From Bugula neritina (taxonomy: Eukaryota > Bryozoa > Gymnolaemata > Cheilostomatida > Bugulidae): a stretch of 64,000 nucleotides of DNA. The stretch is taken from the NCBI GenBank assembly GCA_964035545.1, contig CAXIUT010000137.1, forward strand, positions 1 to 64,000, given 5' to 3'. The notes under the pieces were generated by a model, which worked only from the letters and a program-made list of their open reading frames with translations, searched no databases and had not been told where the DNA came from. The translations under genes and the position numbers were made by a program. This document shows positions 11,360 to 22,755 of this stretch, piece by piece (the stretch's first letter is position 1; each line of letters starts with the position of its first letter).

Positions 11360-11888
11360 TCAACCGAAATGGATGTCTTTTTGGTACTTTTATACCAACT
11401 GTTTTGATTTGTTAATAGCGATTACCTTTTGTTTCTCATTAAAACCTTTTACTTCAAATTGAGGCTTAAATTTGATTTTTGTTTATTAATACTCTTTCTC
11501 TGTGGAGTTTGTTTCATTTATTTTTAAACTTCTCGTCTAAATCACAAAAATATTTCTTTTTCTACTTCTGACTCATAAAAAAGATCTCAGGTAGTTGAGG
11601 ATTATCCTCATTAAATTATTTTTTCAGATTCAAAGGCATCGATCGAAAATAATCTCCTAGATCAAATTCATCATCATCCTAAAGTTATTCATCTTCACCA
11701 CTATCATCTTAGATAGGCTACTGATGTTTACCGTTAATTTGTCTTTCTTCTGGGTCATTAGATATTCGGGAGAGGTTCATATGAGAGAGCATAACTGATT
11801 TGACTTTTCCTATTTTGATTCTCTGAGAATATAGTTCTAAAATAACCAAACAAGTACTCATCATTTTGAGTCGATTATGATACTTCAT
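11360..11888 (-). CDS. Hypothetical acidic protein (about 157-164 aa)
   Basis: The ORF begins at the ATG complementing 11886-11888. It contains an Asp/Glu-rich stretch (DDSGEDEQLQDDDEFDLGDYF), then KKQFNEDNPQLPEIFFMSQ, and ends KQLVQKYQKDIHFG. An intron is required before the C-terminal exon; a 34-nt GTAGAAAA...GAG candidate gives a whole number of codons, and a 21-nt GTACTTG...TTTAG candidate near the start is optional. Exact exon edges are uncertain. No domain recognised. Confidence 0.5.
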
Positions 11889-12039
11889 TGTTGTTATTAG
11901 TTATTTGTCTTATTATTATTACCACTTCAAACTACAAAAATCAACAAATAATCAACAATTCAAATATCAATCTCTATTTACATATTTATTCATTGATATT
12001 GAATAATTTACATCTCTTTTCAAACAAGATTATAATATT

Positions 12040-12598
12040 ATGAACAAAACTGAACGAAAACTAGTTAAAAAAATAGTCATACCTGTCACTCTCATTGACA
12101 ATCCAAAAGATATCTTTGGATTAATGCATTTTCCGACTTAACATAAACCTAAAGCTATCATGCCTAGCAACACATCAGTTTCTCATAAAAAACATGCCAT
12201 ACTGTATCGAAATCAAGCTGTTCGATAGAATTAGGAATAAGAATAAACAAGAAAAAGATAAATATAATTTTATGAGATCAATATGAATCCTTTAAAAAAT
12301 AAAGATAAAAATTTTAAAATTGAAGTTCCCTTAGTCAAAGGACTCAAATCAGGAAGAAATCTAGGTAAAACAAGTTAACTATTTTTCTCTTTTTGTTTCA
12401 ATAATTCAGAAGGTATCAATCTTTTAAATTATAGGCAGAATGACCTTTCTTAATGGAATTCAAGATGCAAAAATGTAAATTTTAAGCAGAGGATTAAAAG
12501 ATCTCAGTGCAAAGGAAAGAGTATAAATACAAGTTTCCATGATGGATAAGAGAAGAAAATAACCTATTTCTGAAGCAAAATATCATTAAGATTAATGA
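12040..12598 (+). CDS. Hypothetical basic protein (178 aa)
   Basis: The ORF starts MNKTERKLVKKIVIPVTL and ends in a charged segment beginning RMTFLNGIQDAKMQILSRG. A 22-nt intron (GTATCAATC...TTATAG) is needed; 559 minus 22 is 179 codons. A second, T-rich 45-nt GT...AG stretch just upstream is also frame-neutral and could be an intron. No domain recognised. The next gene starts only 31 bp downstream. Confidence 0.55.
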
Positions 12599-12629
12599 TT
12601 GCTTCATACTTGTATTAATCTTTTTATAA

Positions 12630-13268
12630 ATGTTTAAAATAAAATATTTTTACCTTTTCGCCAACATTAAAAATAACTACTACCAAGTTCTAAATGTCTC
12701 AGTACATGCCTCTTCAGAATAAATAAAAAATGCATATAAAAATCTCGCCAAGAAGTATCATCCAGATATCAATCAAGGGCAATAGGAAAAATTCAAAATT
12801 ATTAATTAAGCCTATCAAACTTTATCTGACTCTATTATGAGAAAATAACATGATCTTTCACTTTCTATCAATAGAAACTTTGAATGGAATATCAAAAAAG
12901 ATTAACCAAAAGGGAATAATAATAAAAAATCTACAGATGAATAAATATTGGAAACTCTCAGACAACAGCAAGAGTAGTCACTTGAAGCCTTTTTAAAATT
13001 TAAAAATTAAAGAAATAATACTCAACATTCAAGGTAATCACCAAAATGGGAGCATTAATATGCTAAATATAAATAAACTATGAAAAGAATGAAACAAAAA
13101 GAATATTAACCAAAAAAAAGATACCAAGAGATCATCCTCACTATAACTAGCACTTTGATCGATCAAAAGATAGTTTATTCAGCAGTTTAGGATAAGCAGC
13201 AAAAGGTCTCTATCAAACATTGCTTGATCTAAAAAATAAGAAATGAATCAATCAATCATTAACTTTGA
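12630..13268 (+). CDS. J-domain (DnaJ-like) cochaperone, possibly frameshifted (212 aa as read)
   Basis: Residues about 17-75 are a J domain: NYYQVLNVS, helix II with LAKKYHPDINQG (the HPD motif), then KIINQAYQTLSD. A Gln/Lys-rich linker follows. It would stimulate an Hsp70 partner. At an eight-A run (13112-13119) a second frame opens that reads DHPHYNQHFDRSKDSLFSSL and looks more protein-like than the frame-0 end. One extra A there would join them and move the stop to 13244-13246. An indel error or a true frameshift are both possible. Confidence 0.75.
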
Positions 13269-13307
13269 TAATATATTTAAAGTTTAATCTTCGATTAATT
13301 ATTGAAA

Positions 13308-14256
13308 TCACCCTTCTAGAATCGACTGAATATTTTTAAGCAATTTGCTTGAATCAACTTCCTGAAAAGGTTCTCCTAGTAGAGGCACTACCAATATTAA
13401 CTATCCACTTGAAGAATTAGTTCTACAGGCTGACTCCAAAAGAAATGTTTCATCAAGCTTTGATGACTGCTTCTGAGGTGTTGAAAAATTGAGTTGTCGA
13501 GCTACTTCCTGCTAATCAGATGGAGATGAAGATTCGTTATGATTTTTAAGACGTAATTTCCGCTTGATAGTAGAATTCCAATGGTTTTTAATGGAATTAT
13601 CTGTCCTTCCTGGCAGCAATTTAGCAATATGAGCCCACTTGTTACCATACCTTCATAGCAATACCGTTACTTTTTATGTGCATCGATGATAGTCAAATCT
13701 TCATTTTCTGTCCACTTGACCTTACTGATTTCCGGATTAAGATGATTATGCCAACGTTCTCTGCATTGCTTGCCTATCCTTCCAGGCAACTGTTTGGCTA
13801 CAAAGCTCCAATTTCGTGGCCCATGTTACTTGACTAATTTAAGTACCAACAGGTCTTCTTCTTTGGTCTGAATTAAAAAAGTTTTACCCAGGGACCCTTC
13901 ACCAAGGCAGGGTTTAATACTTTTTGCCAACGATGCAAGCATTGCACATCTGTTCTATCCTCTAAAAAAGAAGCTATCTTCTTCCAGTTTCGGGCTCCAT
14001 ACTCTTCCACCAATCGTTAAAGCTGCTCGTCTTCCTGAGGGTTCCACCAGTGCTTCTGAGGTAAACCAGAACCAACTTCATCAAGATCTTTTCGATTCTG
14101 TTCATGTTGATTTTGGACTTCAAATTTGGAGGGGGAAAAGGTAAGAGTTGGGAGAGGCTCGGGGTTGGTTTCGAGGCGAGTGAAGGCAGTAGAGGAAAGG
14201 ATGGTGGGTCGCTAGGGTGCAAGCGGAGTGAAGCTGACACGTAATTCTGGTTGCAT
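13308..14256 (-). CDS. Three-repeat (R1R2R3) Myb transcription factor (302 aa)
   Basis: Three adjacent Myb repeats with regularly spaced Trp: [10 protein letters not shown]...NWKKIASFL...[18 protein letters not shown]...[13 protein letters not shown]...[17 protein letters not shown]...[12 protein letters not shown]...[10 protein letters not shown]. This is the c-Myb-type animal/protist arrangement, a sequence-specific DNA-binding regulator. Two 20-nt introns are removed; 949 minus 40 nt is 303 codons. The N-terminus (about 65 aa) is Pro/Ser/Thr-rich, and the C-terminus is Ser/Gln-rich and likely regulatory. The codons are less AT-rich than the neighbours. Confidence 0.93.
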
Positions 14257-14492
14257 TCCAGGTATCACCACAATAACAGCTAACTTATTACCCACCTCCT
14301 GTAAGCGCCAATATCAACAAAAACCTAGTCACAGAGAAGGTTATCTGATAAGTCATTGCATTCTTTCTTCTCTATAAACCTACTAAGAGCTATAGCTATC
14401 TATGCAGAGTGGTAAAATTTGAAAAATATCAGTCAGGCTGATTTGAAGTGACTTAAATTTGATATATCTCTATTCAGTTGAGAGTAGTCGTC

Positions 14493-14989
14493 ATGGCAAA
14501 TAATTCCTCAAAGCAAAATTAAAAGAGTACGAAAGAAATGAGAGTCTGGCTTAAATGGGGACTTTTCATTCCGTTGGGATGGTTCTTATTTATGAACAGT
14601 TTCTATCTATTAAAATAATCAATCTCCATATGGCATTATCTACTGTGCTGGTTGATCAGTGGAATAAGCTATCTCTGCTACAAACAAATAATCAAATGTT
14701 GGTAGTTACAGCTTCCGTCTTAAGCTGCTTAATACTATTTTGACATAATAGCTATGAACATAGTAGTTCACATATTTGACCCAATTTGGCACTTTGTTTG
14801 GTACTTGTTCAATAATTAAGGCATATATACTGGTTTATCGTTCTTTATGGGTTGTGGCAAGGTGCAAAGTGGTTCTGGGATTGGATCACTCCGAGAACCG
14901 TTGAAACAGAAGAGGAAGATGAAGATGAGACCAGAAGAAGATAGAAGAAATAAAAGAAGAAGTAGAAAGTAAAATATGTAAAACATTGA
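14493..14989 (+). CDS. TMEM208 / SND2 family ER targeting protein (158 aa)
   Basis: Pairs of hydrophobic segments flank IFDPIWHFVWHIYWFIVL, then WQGAKWFWDWITPR and an acidic-then-basic tail (TEEEDEDETRRR followed by Lys/Gln). This matches the TMEM208/SND2 family, which helps target proteins to the ER independently of SRP. One 20-nt intron (GTACTTGTTCAATAATTAAG); 497 minus 20 nt is 159 codons. Length and topology are normal for the family. Confidence 0.82.
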
Positions 14990-15126
14990 TTGTTCTTTGT
15001 TTTTGACTTCCAAAGATATGATTAATTAAGAAAAGAAATATATAAAAGAAGTAAACTATTAAGATAAAGATTAAGAATATCAGGTTGGTGTCAGGTTGAT
15101 TAGCAAATATATTATAATACTAATTT

Positions 15127-15887
15127 ATGGAGGCAAACATCCCAATAATAGTAACCAACAGCAAATCTGGTTCTTAAAATATTTTCCAAAACGTCTCCTT
15201 TCAACGTACTAAAACACGAAGAGCTGTCACTGTCTCGAAAAACAGACTTAATCTCTTAAATAAACACGAAACACTCGATCCAGATTAACGACTCTCTAAA
15301 ACAAGAAGAATTTCCTCTTCAGCAGCTTCTAAAAGATTCCCAAAAGACTTCTTTAAAGATTAAACGCCTCTTCATCCAACTAAAAGTAACCGAAGTCAGC
15401 ATAAACAAAACGAAGTGTTGAAAAATAATACTAACCGTAAAAATTTTATCGCCTCCCAAGGAGATTATCTATTTTCTGAAAGTAACAATCAAGACACTCC
15501 AAAATTTACTCAAAAAAAGATAGCAACAAACAAAGAACTGGCATAAAGAGTATGTAAGAAGTTATAAGTAATTCAAAAATCAAACAGAGACAAAAATACT
15601 TCAAGTAAGTACAATACTTGTCCATAAGGATAACAAAAACTACCTTTGGGAAATTTTAATCAATTGAAATTCTTTTAAAAAACTGATACTTAAACTATAT
15701 CTAGTTTTAATCTAACTCTAGGCATGAAAGATCCTTTAGTCAATATAAACCAGAATGTTAAAAACAAGAAAAAGCAATAAGATGGGTAAAATAAAACAAA
15801 AAGGGATTTTCTAAAGCCTAATTGTATAAAAAATAAACTATTAATAAAATAGAAGGGTTTAGAATAAGAAGAAAAGTTATACTTTGA
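15127..15887 (+). CDS. Hypothetical basic, Ser/Asn/Lys-rich protein (243 aa)
   Basis: The ORF starts MEANIPIIVTNSKSG and is Lys/Arg/Ser/Asn-rich throughout, probably disordered. Removing a 29-nt GTATAAAAAA...AAATAG intron near the 3' end gives 732 nt and a stop at 15885-15887. Without it the frame would run far into the opposite-strand MORN gene. No domain recognised. Confidence 0.55.
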
Positions 15888-15942
15888 TTTACTCTTTTTG
15901 GTATTAATCATTTATATTATTTATGCAAATAAGTATTAATTA

Positions 15943-16818
15943 TCAAAAGACTCTAATGAGTTTGTTCTATTTCCATATTCCACTAATCTGAGTCCCATCT
16001 CTTTTGGTCAAAATGCCTTCTCCCCAAACCATATCCTTCCTAAATTAACCTTCAAACACCTAACCATTCGATAAATACAACTTTCCCTCTCCATTCTTGC
16101 CATCCTCTAAAAACTGACCTTCATATTTAATCCAATACTCATCAACTTCCTACCAATCACTATAGTCAAAAGATATATTTAATTTTGATACTTCTTCATT
16201 ATAAAGTGTCCCAAAACCCCAAAGCTGATCGTTTTTCCATTCTCCATCATATGCTATTTCATTACTAGGATAATAAAGGATACCATTACCTGTCATTTTG
16301 TTTTATTTCCATTATCCCACATACCTACCGCCTTCGTTATAGTAAAAAGTGCCCTGGCCGTGTCTCATGTTATTTAGTTTAGTTCCTTCGTATTTTCCTC
16401 GAATGTATGATTAACTAACATATTATAATCCATTTCTGGTTGTTTTTGATGCTCTGCTTTGACTGATACGACTCTCTCTTGATTTTTATCTACTAGAAGA
16501 ATCAACAATATGAGATGCACTGTAAGATTAATCGTTAAAAGATGACATTATTTGAGAGTTATCGACTTTTGATGTGATTTTGCTTTATTATTATTTCTTA
16601 ACTTGAACTTTCTTCTTTCTGAAACCCATGTCATCCAAATCCATTATATTATCGTACTTTTTTTCAACTACTTTATCCTTAAGTTATCTGTTCTATACTT
16701 TATAAATATCTGAGCTCTTATTTTATTTATTTACTGTAATTGTTGGAATAGAACTTGTTGTTGGTATTTTACTTATTTTCTAAAAACTTTATTCAACTTG
16801 ATTCAATCCAATTTTCAT
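15943..16818 (-). CDS. MORN-repeat protein (291 aa)
   Basis: The C-terminal two thirds carry MORN-type units: YIRGKYEGTKLNNMRHGQG, GGRYVGQWKQNKMTGNGIL, IAYDGEWKNDQLWGFGTL and KYEGQFLEDGKNGEGKL, with others less perfect. MORN repeats bind phospholipid or protein surfaces and are common in ciliary and cortical proteins. No intron is needed (292 codons). The ATG overlaps the TGA of the gene upstream on the same strand (ATGA at 16815-16818). An internal ATG (MDLDDMGF, near 16641) is the alternative start. Confidence 0.82.
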
Positions 16819-18059
16819 ATTTTTTAGTTTTACAACCTTTCAAAAGCATGTCTCACATTCAAATTATTAGTCTGAAGAACCTTCTCTTACTCTTGACTTT
16901 TATCTTCAGTTCCAATTCTTCTTGATCCAGCTATTGATTTTCTCCTCTTTATTTCTTCAAGATCATCCTGAATGAGAGTCATCAATTTAGGATCAGTAAA
17001 AAGAGAATTTTATTCATTTAAAGTTCGATTAAAGTTGTTATTAGGAGATTGTCCTAAACTTATTTGAGGTGTTTTTTTATCTCTTTAAGTATTTTGCTGA
17101 GACTATTCAGTAATAGATTGAGAATTATCAACCACATCATGTTAGTCAGGAATTTCTTATTACATAGTCATCTACTCTTTGACTTATTCATGAGAATTAT
17201 CTTCAATATCTCTAGCCATCGGCATCAAAGTATCATCTTATTTAGATTATTAAGGTATTTTGGAATAACTATTGGGCGGTCTGTTTATTTTTTATTTAAC
17301 AGAAGGAGTATTAGAAAAACTAGTAAGAGAATCTGTTTATTCTTGTACCATTTTGAACAGATATTCTTCAAGATCAATGAATTTAGTCGAATCTTCTAAC
17401 ATCATTTTGAGTATACTTTTCATTTCAATAGAACAATCCAAATTTTAAACCATTTCCATCAAAAAATCATCAGAATCATTATTAATCTATTCAAGTAATA
17501 AACAATTTAGAAGAGTTATTGCTAGTTGTCTAGGATTACCTTATTGACTACTTTCATGATCACCATCTATCCCAACCATCTAGATAGCTAATATTTTTAT
17601 CAATCCCTCAGGATTCAGTCTGATATCTTTGGTCGATAGAGCTGAATGACAACGACCTTCAATGCGTATCATTTAACTTAGTCCCAATACACAAGAACAA
17701 AGAATAGACCAAAGTTACTTCTCATCGAAGACTTTTCCTTGACCAATACGCTGTTCTATTTCTTGTTTTAGAGTATGATCCAAGTATTCATAGAGAAGAG
17801 ATATTTTATAGAAAGTAGAGCAGAAACTATTCTAAACTTTTGTGTTTGTTTTTTAGAGATAGAGTATATGTTGATGTTTTTATGGCAATCTTTTCGAGTA
17901 GTAGATAAATGCTTCCTGGTAGGCTTATTGATTCGTGAAAGAATATTCTTTAAGGAAGTGTAGACTATTGTTATGATCCTTGACGATTGCTCCATTGGGT
18001 ACATCTCGTTCAAGACAAAACTATCCTTGAGGAACGGTCTGACTACTATTCTGACCCAT
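16815..18059 (-). CDS. Kinase-fold remnant / pseudokinase-like protein, N-myristoylation motif (414 aa)
   Basis: An intronless ORF of 415 codons starting MGQNSSQT, a good N-myristoylation signal. The first about 230 residues follow the rhythm of a ciliate kinase domain (FLKEYSFTNQQAYQEAFIYY, then LLYEYLDHTLKQEI, LWSILCSCVLGLSQM, LNPEGLIKILAIQM). I find no Gly-loop, HRD or DFG, so if kinase-derived it is catalytically dead. The rest is Gln/Ser/Asp-rich. The kinase link is an inference from pattern only. It overlaps the MORN gene start by 4 nt. Confidence 0.5.
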
Positions 18060-18222
18060 TTGAATATATATGAATATATAACGGTAACAATCATCTAATA
18101 CTAATCACTCTATTTCTCAATATATTAACAATAAAATAATCTATAAAACCTATCTCAATCAAAACGAATAGATGAATAGATAATTTCAACTATTTTTGAT
18201 ATGATAATACACTCAACAATAA

Positions 18223-18677
18223 TCAAACCAAATATTTCTTCATTCTCTCATCTCTTAATTTTTAGTATTACTTTGATTCCATCCACCAAGATGGAAATCG
18301 CAGTCTAATTCTCTTTCGCTTGCTATTCCTACTTATATCCCTCTTTATAGTTATTGTAGCTTCATGCTTTGAGTTTTAGCTAGGCCTCCAAATTACAAAT
18401 ATTCACTTATATTTATATCTTCCTACTCCATCTACCCCTTCTCAGATCGAGGGATCTTGTGCTCATGTCTTAATTATTGGATTTATTCTAACTACTGGAA
18501 TCTGAAGGTTTCAGGATTCATTGTCATCTTTCTTAACCTATTAGTCTTGAGTCGAGGACCCTAACGATCTAAAGTATTATTTGATGATTTTCTAGAACGA
18601 GAAGCCCGACTTGTCCTAGCATTATGAATGATTTAGAAAGGAGCCTCTCCTTTTTCGACCTCTTCCTCAATGTCCAT
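18223..18677 (-). CDS. Hypothetical basic protein (144 aa)
   Basis: The ORF starts MDIEEEVEKGEAPFQIIHNA and ends RFPSWWMESKQYQKLRDERM... A 20-nt intron (GTAGGAATAGCAAGCGAAAG) is needed to reach the WW-containing last exon; 455 minus 20 nt is 145 codons. It is Arg/Ser/Gln-rich, with no recognised domain. Confidence 0.6.
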
Positions 18678-18820
18678 ATTAAATTTATAGCTCAATGAAA
18701 GCAAAAGATAAAAGAATATCTAAACTGTGTTCATCTACCAATCAAGATAGATATTTAATTTTATTGAAAAAATATGCTTATTTTACTTTTATGATTTAAA
18801 ACATAAAAATATCAAGAATA

Positions 18821-20443
18821 TCATGGATGAAAAGAACCATTATCTGTTATAAAACTTCTACTCTTCTCTATTATATCAGCATTTCGACGCATATAATGTT
18901 CTATTTTATGGCTTAACCTATCTAACCTAAAGTCATCATTCTCTCCTCCAGCTCGAAATGTTTTACTATTGCTACTTTAGTGTAACTATGGTACTTTTCT
19001 GTCTTGCACTCTTGCTGATTTAGGTTTATCTCTGGCCTACAACTAAGATCTACCCATTTTGATCCTGAAATGATCATCAATATGACTTTATCTAGACTAC
19101 TGCAGTTAGGGTCCTAGTTTTGTAATAATGCTTTTGCATTCAGGTTTTACAATGATTTGGTTGGCAGATTGAGGTAGTTGGAAAGTGAAATTAGCTATAT
19201 GAGGATATTATTTACTTAAGGTTTAATATTTTATTGTTAATTGTACTTTTTGCTACTAAGTTATCTATAAGGTGAATATTTCATAAAGGATTCTTTCTCT
19301 GATAATGGTTTTTACTAAGAATTGAATACACTATTTTTCAAAATACTTTTTTCAACTGTTTAATATTTTTTAATAACCTTTTATGCTTGATTGCTATCCA
19401 TATTCATTTTCTCTTTATCATACTTGAATGGACTAGAATGATTAATATCGTTTAATTTAAACTTATTTGGATTATTTTCATTTAATTTGAAGGTATTACA
19501 ATTGCTATTTTAGTTTAGATTAAAGGTCACACTTTTTCTTTTATTTTTGATTTACTAAACTTTATCTTGCATATCTTTTTATCTATTTCTAATAACCTGA
19601 ACCATCTCATCAAGTTATTTATTTCTTTTATTAAACAACCCAGATTTCTTCTAACTTTTTTTCAATTACTCTTCTAACATCCTTCTCTTAATAGGTGACA
19701 ACTTATTTTCCTAACATTAATTCAAGTTGATAGAATGTTTCATTGAAGATGTATTTTGAGCTTCATTGATAAAAGCTTTAATATCTTAATTGCTGGAATC
19801 ATTTAGAAGAGGAAGACAAGTCCATACAAATTCCTGTTATGAAAGGGCAAGATGTTGAGATTTTATTTGTTGGAATATTTTGCCAAGAAAGTAAAGAGTT
19901 GTCTATGGGATCCATTTTGTAATGTTGGCTTATGTTATTTTACCTCGGTTAAATATATCCATAAATCTGAATATTTTTCTAACTGCCTATTGATATTCCA
20001 TCTACACATTGCTTCTTCGTTATAAAGCTGTATTATTTACCATTATTTCCTTTTTTTTGTCTACTTGTCTATTCTATATTTTAATACTCTTTTTAGTATC
20101 GATAAATACACTACTAGCTTTTGTTTTTTTAGCTTTATCTTGACTTTACTTCCGATATATAGTTGACCTTTTTTGAATGGATATTACTGCTCACGACTTT
20201 TGTTCTTTTCGATGTTGCATTATTCTCTTTGAAATTGATAGCGAATTAAGGAAACTAATAATCAGAGTGATTGATAGTCGACTTTCTTTGTTTATTATTA
20301 ATCTTAACAGTTTTATTCAGTTTTTTACTATTAGATGGTCGAAAAGCATAAGTATTTAGAAGGTTAGCATTAACTGTCTTGGAGAATAGTTGTTTATTTT
20401 TAGATGTAGATGAGCGTTTAGATTTAGATCCTCTTTTTTACAT
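18821..20443 (-). CDS. Large Lys/Asn/Ser/Gln-rich hypothetical protein (525 aa)
   Basis: A long open frame from the ATG complementing 20441-20443 to TGA 18821-18823. A 25-nt intron (GTCTTCC...TTCCAG) and a 20-nt intron (GTAAAACCTGAATGCAAAAG) restore the frame; 1623 minus 45 is 526 codons. Recognisable islands are FRAGGENDDFRLDRLSHKI near the end and a short coiled-coil stretch with LDEMVQVIRNRQKDMQD. Most of it looks disordered. An internal ATG at 19915 (MDPIDNSLLSWQ) could be the true start of a shorter protein. Confidence 0.55.
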
Positions 20444-20496
20444 GGATTATGTCAGGTAAAATTAATAATAAAGTTATTAGACATTTAATTAAGGCC

Positions 20497-20730
20497 ATGT
20501 CTGACCAAATTTCAAAAGAATTTATACGTCTTTAAAAGAAATATCTATAATAAGCTATCACAAATTGTCTTCCTTGCTACTAGTTGGGTTACCGTGAACC
20601 ATGTATGTCTCAATGTTCTTTACATTATGTTAAATTCATGACTCTTAAAGAATTTTATCTTGATAAAAAATAAAAGTAACTCAAAATGAAAGATCTCAAC
20701 AAAATAGAAAAAGCCATTGATACTCTATGA
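20497..20730 (+). CDS. Small Cys-containing protein, possible mitochondrial small-TIM/CHCH type (77 aa)
   Basis: A 78-codon intronless ORF with the cysteine pattern NCLPCYQLGYREPCMSQC, then an amphipathic helix and a Lys-rich end. Size and a paired-Cys helical hairpin recall small TIM chaperones or CHCH-like proteins. The first pair is CxxC rather than CxxxC, so the family call is weak. Confidence 0.5.
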
Positions 20731-20761
20731 TTCTTTTACTTTATAATAGTGTTAAATTTAA

Positions 20762-21319
20762 ATGATTAAACCTTTAAAACTAGTAGATTAAGATGAAAAA
20801 TAAAGCAAAGAACTTATTGAACTTCTTAGAGAGATCATTTCTGAACAATAAACCAAAATATTCTAACTATAAACTGATCTAAAAAGATGGTAAAAAAAGT
20901 ATAAACAAGAATTTTACAAAAGCAAAAGCAATCAATAATAAGAAAATCTTCAAAAATTATCATAATATGAACAAAAGCTATCAGCTTATACAGATGAACT
21001 AACCAAAATCCAATCAAAATATGAACATACTCAAACACAACAATCCAATTAGACCTCTCTCGCCCAAGGAATTCAAATAATCGAACATTTGTACATAAAG
21101 GTGGAGGGATTGTAGAGATAACTAGCAACAAAAGATACAATTTTGAAAGAATAACAATCAAAAATTAATCAATTGAAACAACAAACACAGCAATTCATGG
21201 AGTAATATTCTTTTACTTTAAAGAAAGCAGAAGAGTATGAAGATCGTTTGTTGGCGTAAATACAAAAACAAGAAAAGGTTATAAATAAACTTAAAAATGA
21301 TACTATATTTCACAGATGA
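20762..21319 (+). CDS. Coiled-coil protein (185 aa)
   Basis: An intronless ORF (186 codons) that is almost entirely Gln/Lys/Glu heptad-like sequence, from ELIELLREIISEQQ to LKKAEEYEDRLLAQIQKQEK. Many Gln residues are TAA/TAG. No other domain. Its stop is one base from the stop of the opposite-strand gene. Confidence 0.65.
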
Positions 21320-21320
21320 A

Positions 21321-22295
21321 TCATTTCTTCTTGCCCTTCTTTGAAGGAACTACTATCCAACCATCATCTTATTACTACTTAGCTGGCTATTCAACCTTTT
21401 AAACTACCTTCTACACCTTAGCTTGAGTCTTATCCTCGTTCTTTTTCTCTCTTTTCTTGTTCTTAGCTGTCCCTTCTCTAACTTCTTCAGCGGGCTTTGA
21501 GACTTATTTTTTATCCTTAGGTTTATTATCTTACTTATTTTACTTGGGCTTGACTTCCTAATTGTTTTATTTAGGTTTATTATCTTTATCTTTATTTTCT
21601 CTATTCTTTGGTTTAGGTTCCATTTTTGGAATTATTTTTCCTTGAGCAGGTTTAGATTCATCAGCTTTCTTTTCTTCTGGTTTAACTTCAACATTAGTTT
21701 TTTAGACTTTCTATTAAGTTTTAGTTTATTCTTTTTTCACTTCTTTGTGTTAATTCTTGTAATCCTTTTTATACCCTCCCTTATAGTTTTATTTAGGTTC
21801 ATACTTGTGTTATTTATGTTCTTTTGGTTATTTCTGTTATTTTTTATCAGTTTGTTCTTCATTATTTTACTTTGTTTATTCTTCGTTGTTTTTTTTATCT
21901 CTATTTTTATAGTGAGGTTTAGGTCCCTGTTTGAACTGTTTAGGAACATATCCAACAGCTGCCCAATTTTAAGCATGATCTTTTTGTTGTCTACCCATTT
22001 TAATGAAAAACCTTCTGGTAAGTATTTTTTTATCAAAGCAATTTCTAATGAAATTAATGGCGTCAATTCTAGTCTAGAAGATAACTTAAAAAGATCCCGG
22101 GTTGTATTTTTTAACTTTAACCAATTAGAAGTCAGGAAAAGCCTTTTCAACATCTCTCTCAACAGCATTAAAATCACACTTGATCAAATTAAGAGCCACA
22201 TTCTCAATCTAGTCATCAAGACATTTGATCTAGTCGATCAGTTCATCCCGTTTGGGTACAACGAATTGCTTACGCTACTCTTACTTTCCCTCCAT
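21321..22295 (-). CDS. RRM-like N-terminus with long Lys/Gln-rich tail (324 aa)
   Basis: An intronless ORF of 325 codons. Residues about 40-100 (FNAVERDVEKAFPDFQLV, then NPGSFQVIFQTRIDAINFIR) have the alternating pattern of an RRM-like fold. The rest is repetitive Lys/Gln/Pro/Asn (for example KPKQNKQDNKPKDKKQ), ending DDGWIVVPSKKGKKK. The composition suggests an RNA- or nucleic-acid-binding basic protein; the RRM call is tentative. Confidence 0.6.
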
Positions 22296-22371
22296 AAATA
22301 AACTACAATTTATTAACAATTAATCTATTCATTAAATAATCAACTAACTACATCTTAGTTAATATTTAACT

Positions 22372-22700
22372 ATGCCCAGCAATGCCATTGGAGCAAGTCT
22401 CATCCTCCTCGGAATGAGTAACTCTCACCTCACTCAGCCATCAAAGGATCCTTCAAAATGTACAAACACATCAGAAATCGAAACTATCTCGACCCACTCA
22501 AAATGTACCCTGGAGGCTTCTACTCCGCCATGACTCTCAGATAGGCACAACTAATCATTGGAACCATCGATAAAACAGACCACTCAGCCATCAAAGCTAA
22601 ACATAGAACTCTCATGCTCAACAACCACCCAGACAACGGAGGATCAACTTATATAGCCACTAAAATAAACTAAGCCAAAGATATGCTTCTCAATAGCTGA
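22372..22700 (+). CDS. PAM18/TIM14 mitochondrial import motor J-protein (102 aa)
   Basis: The N-terminus has one membrane segment (NAIGASLILLGM), then GGFYSAMTLRQAQLIIG and the J-domain core HRTLMLNNHPDNGGS...IATKINQAKDML. HPD followed by NGGS and KINxAKDxL is the PAM18/TIM14 signature. It is an inner-membrane J-protein that activates mtHsp70 for matrix import. One 20-nt intron (GTAACTCTCACCTCACTCAG); 329 minus 20 nt is 103 codons. Confidence 0.92.
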
Positions 22701-22755
22701 TACACACTTTTACATCTACTCACCATTTTACACATAATCTATAATATAAACAACT

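Noticed and set aside
21642-22301. 219-aa Phe/Leu-rich + strand ORF
   Set aside because: It is the antisense of the 324-aa Lys/Gln-rich gene on the minus strand, which has a proper start, stop and composition.
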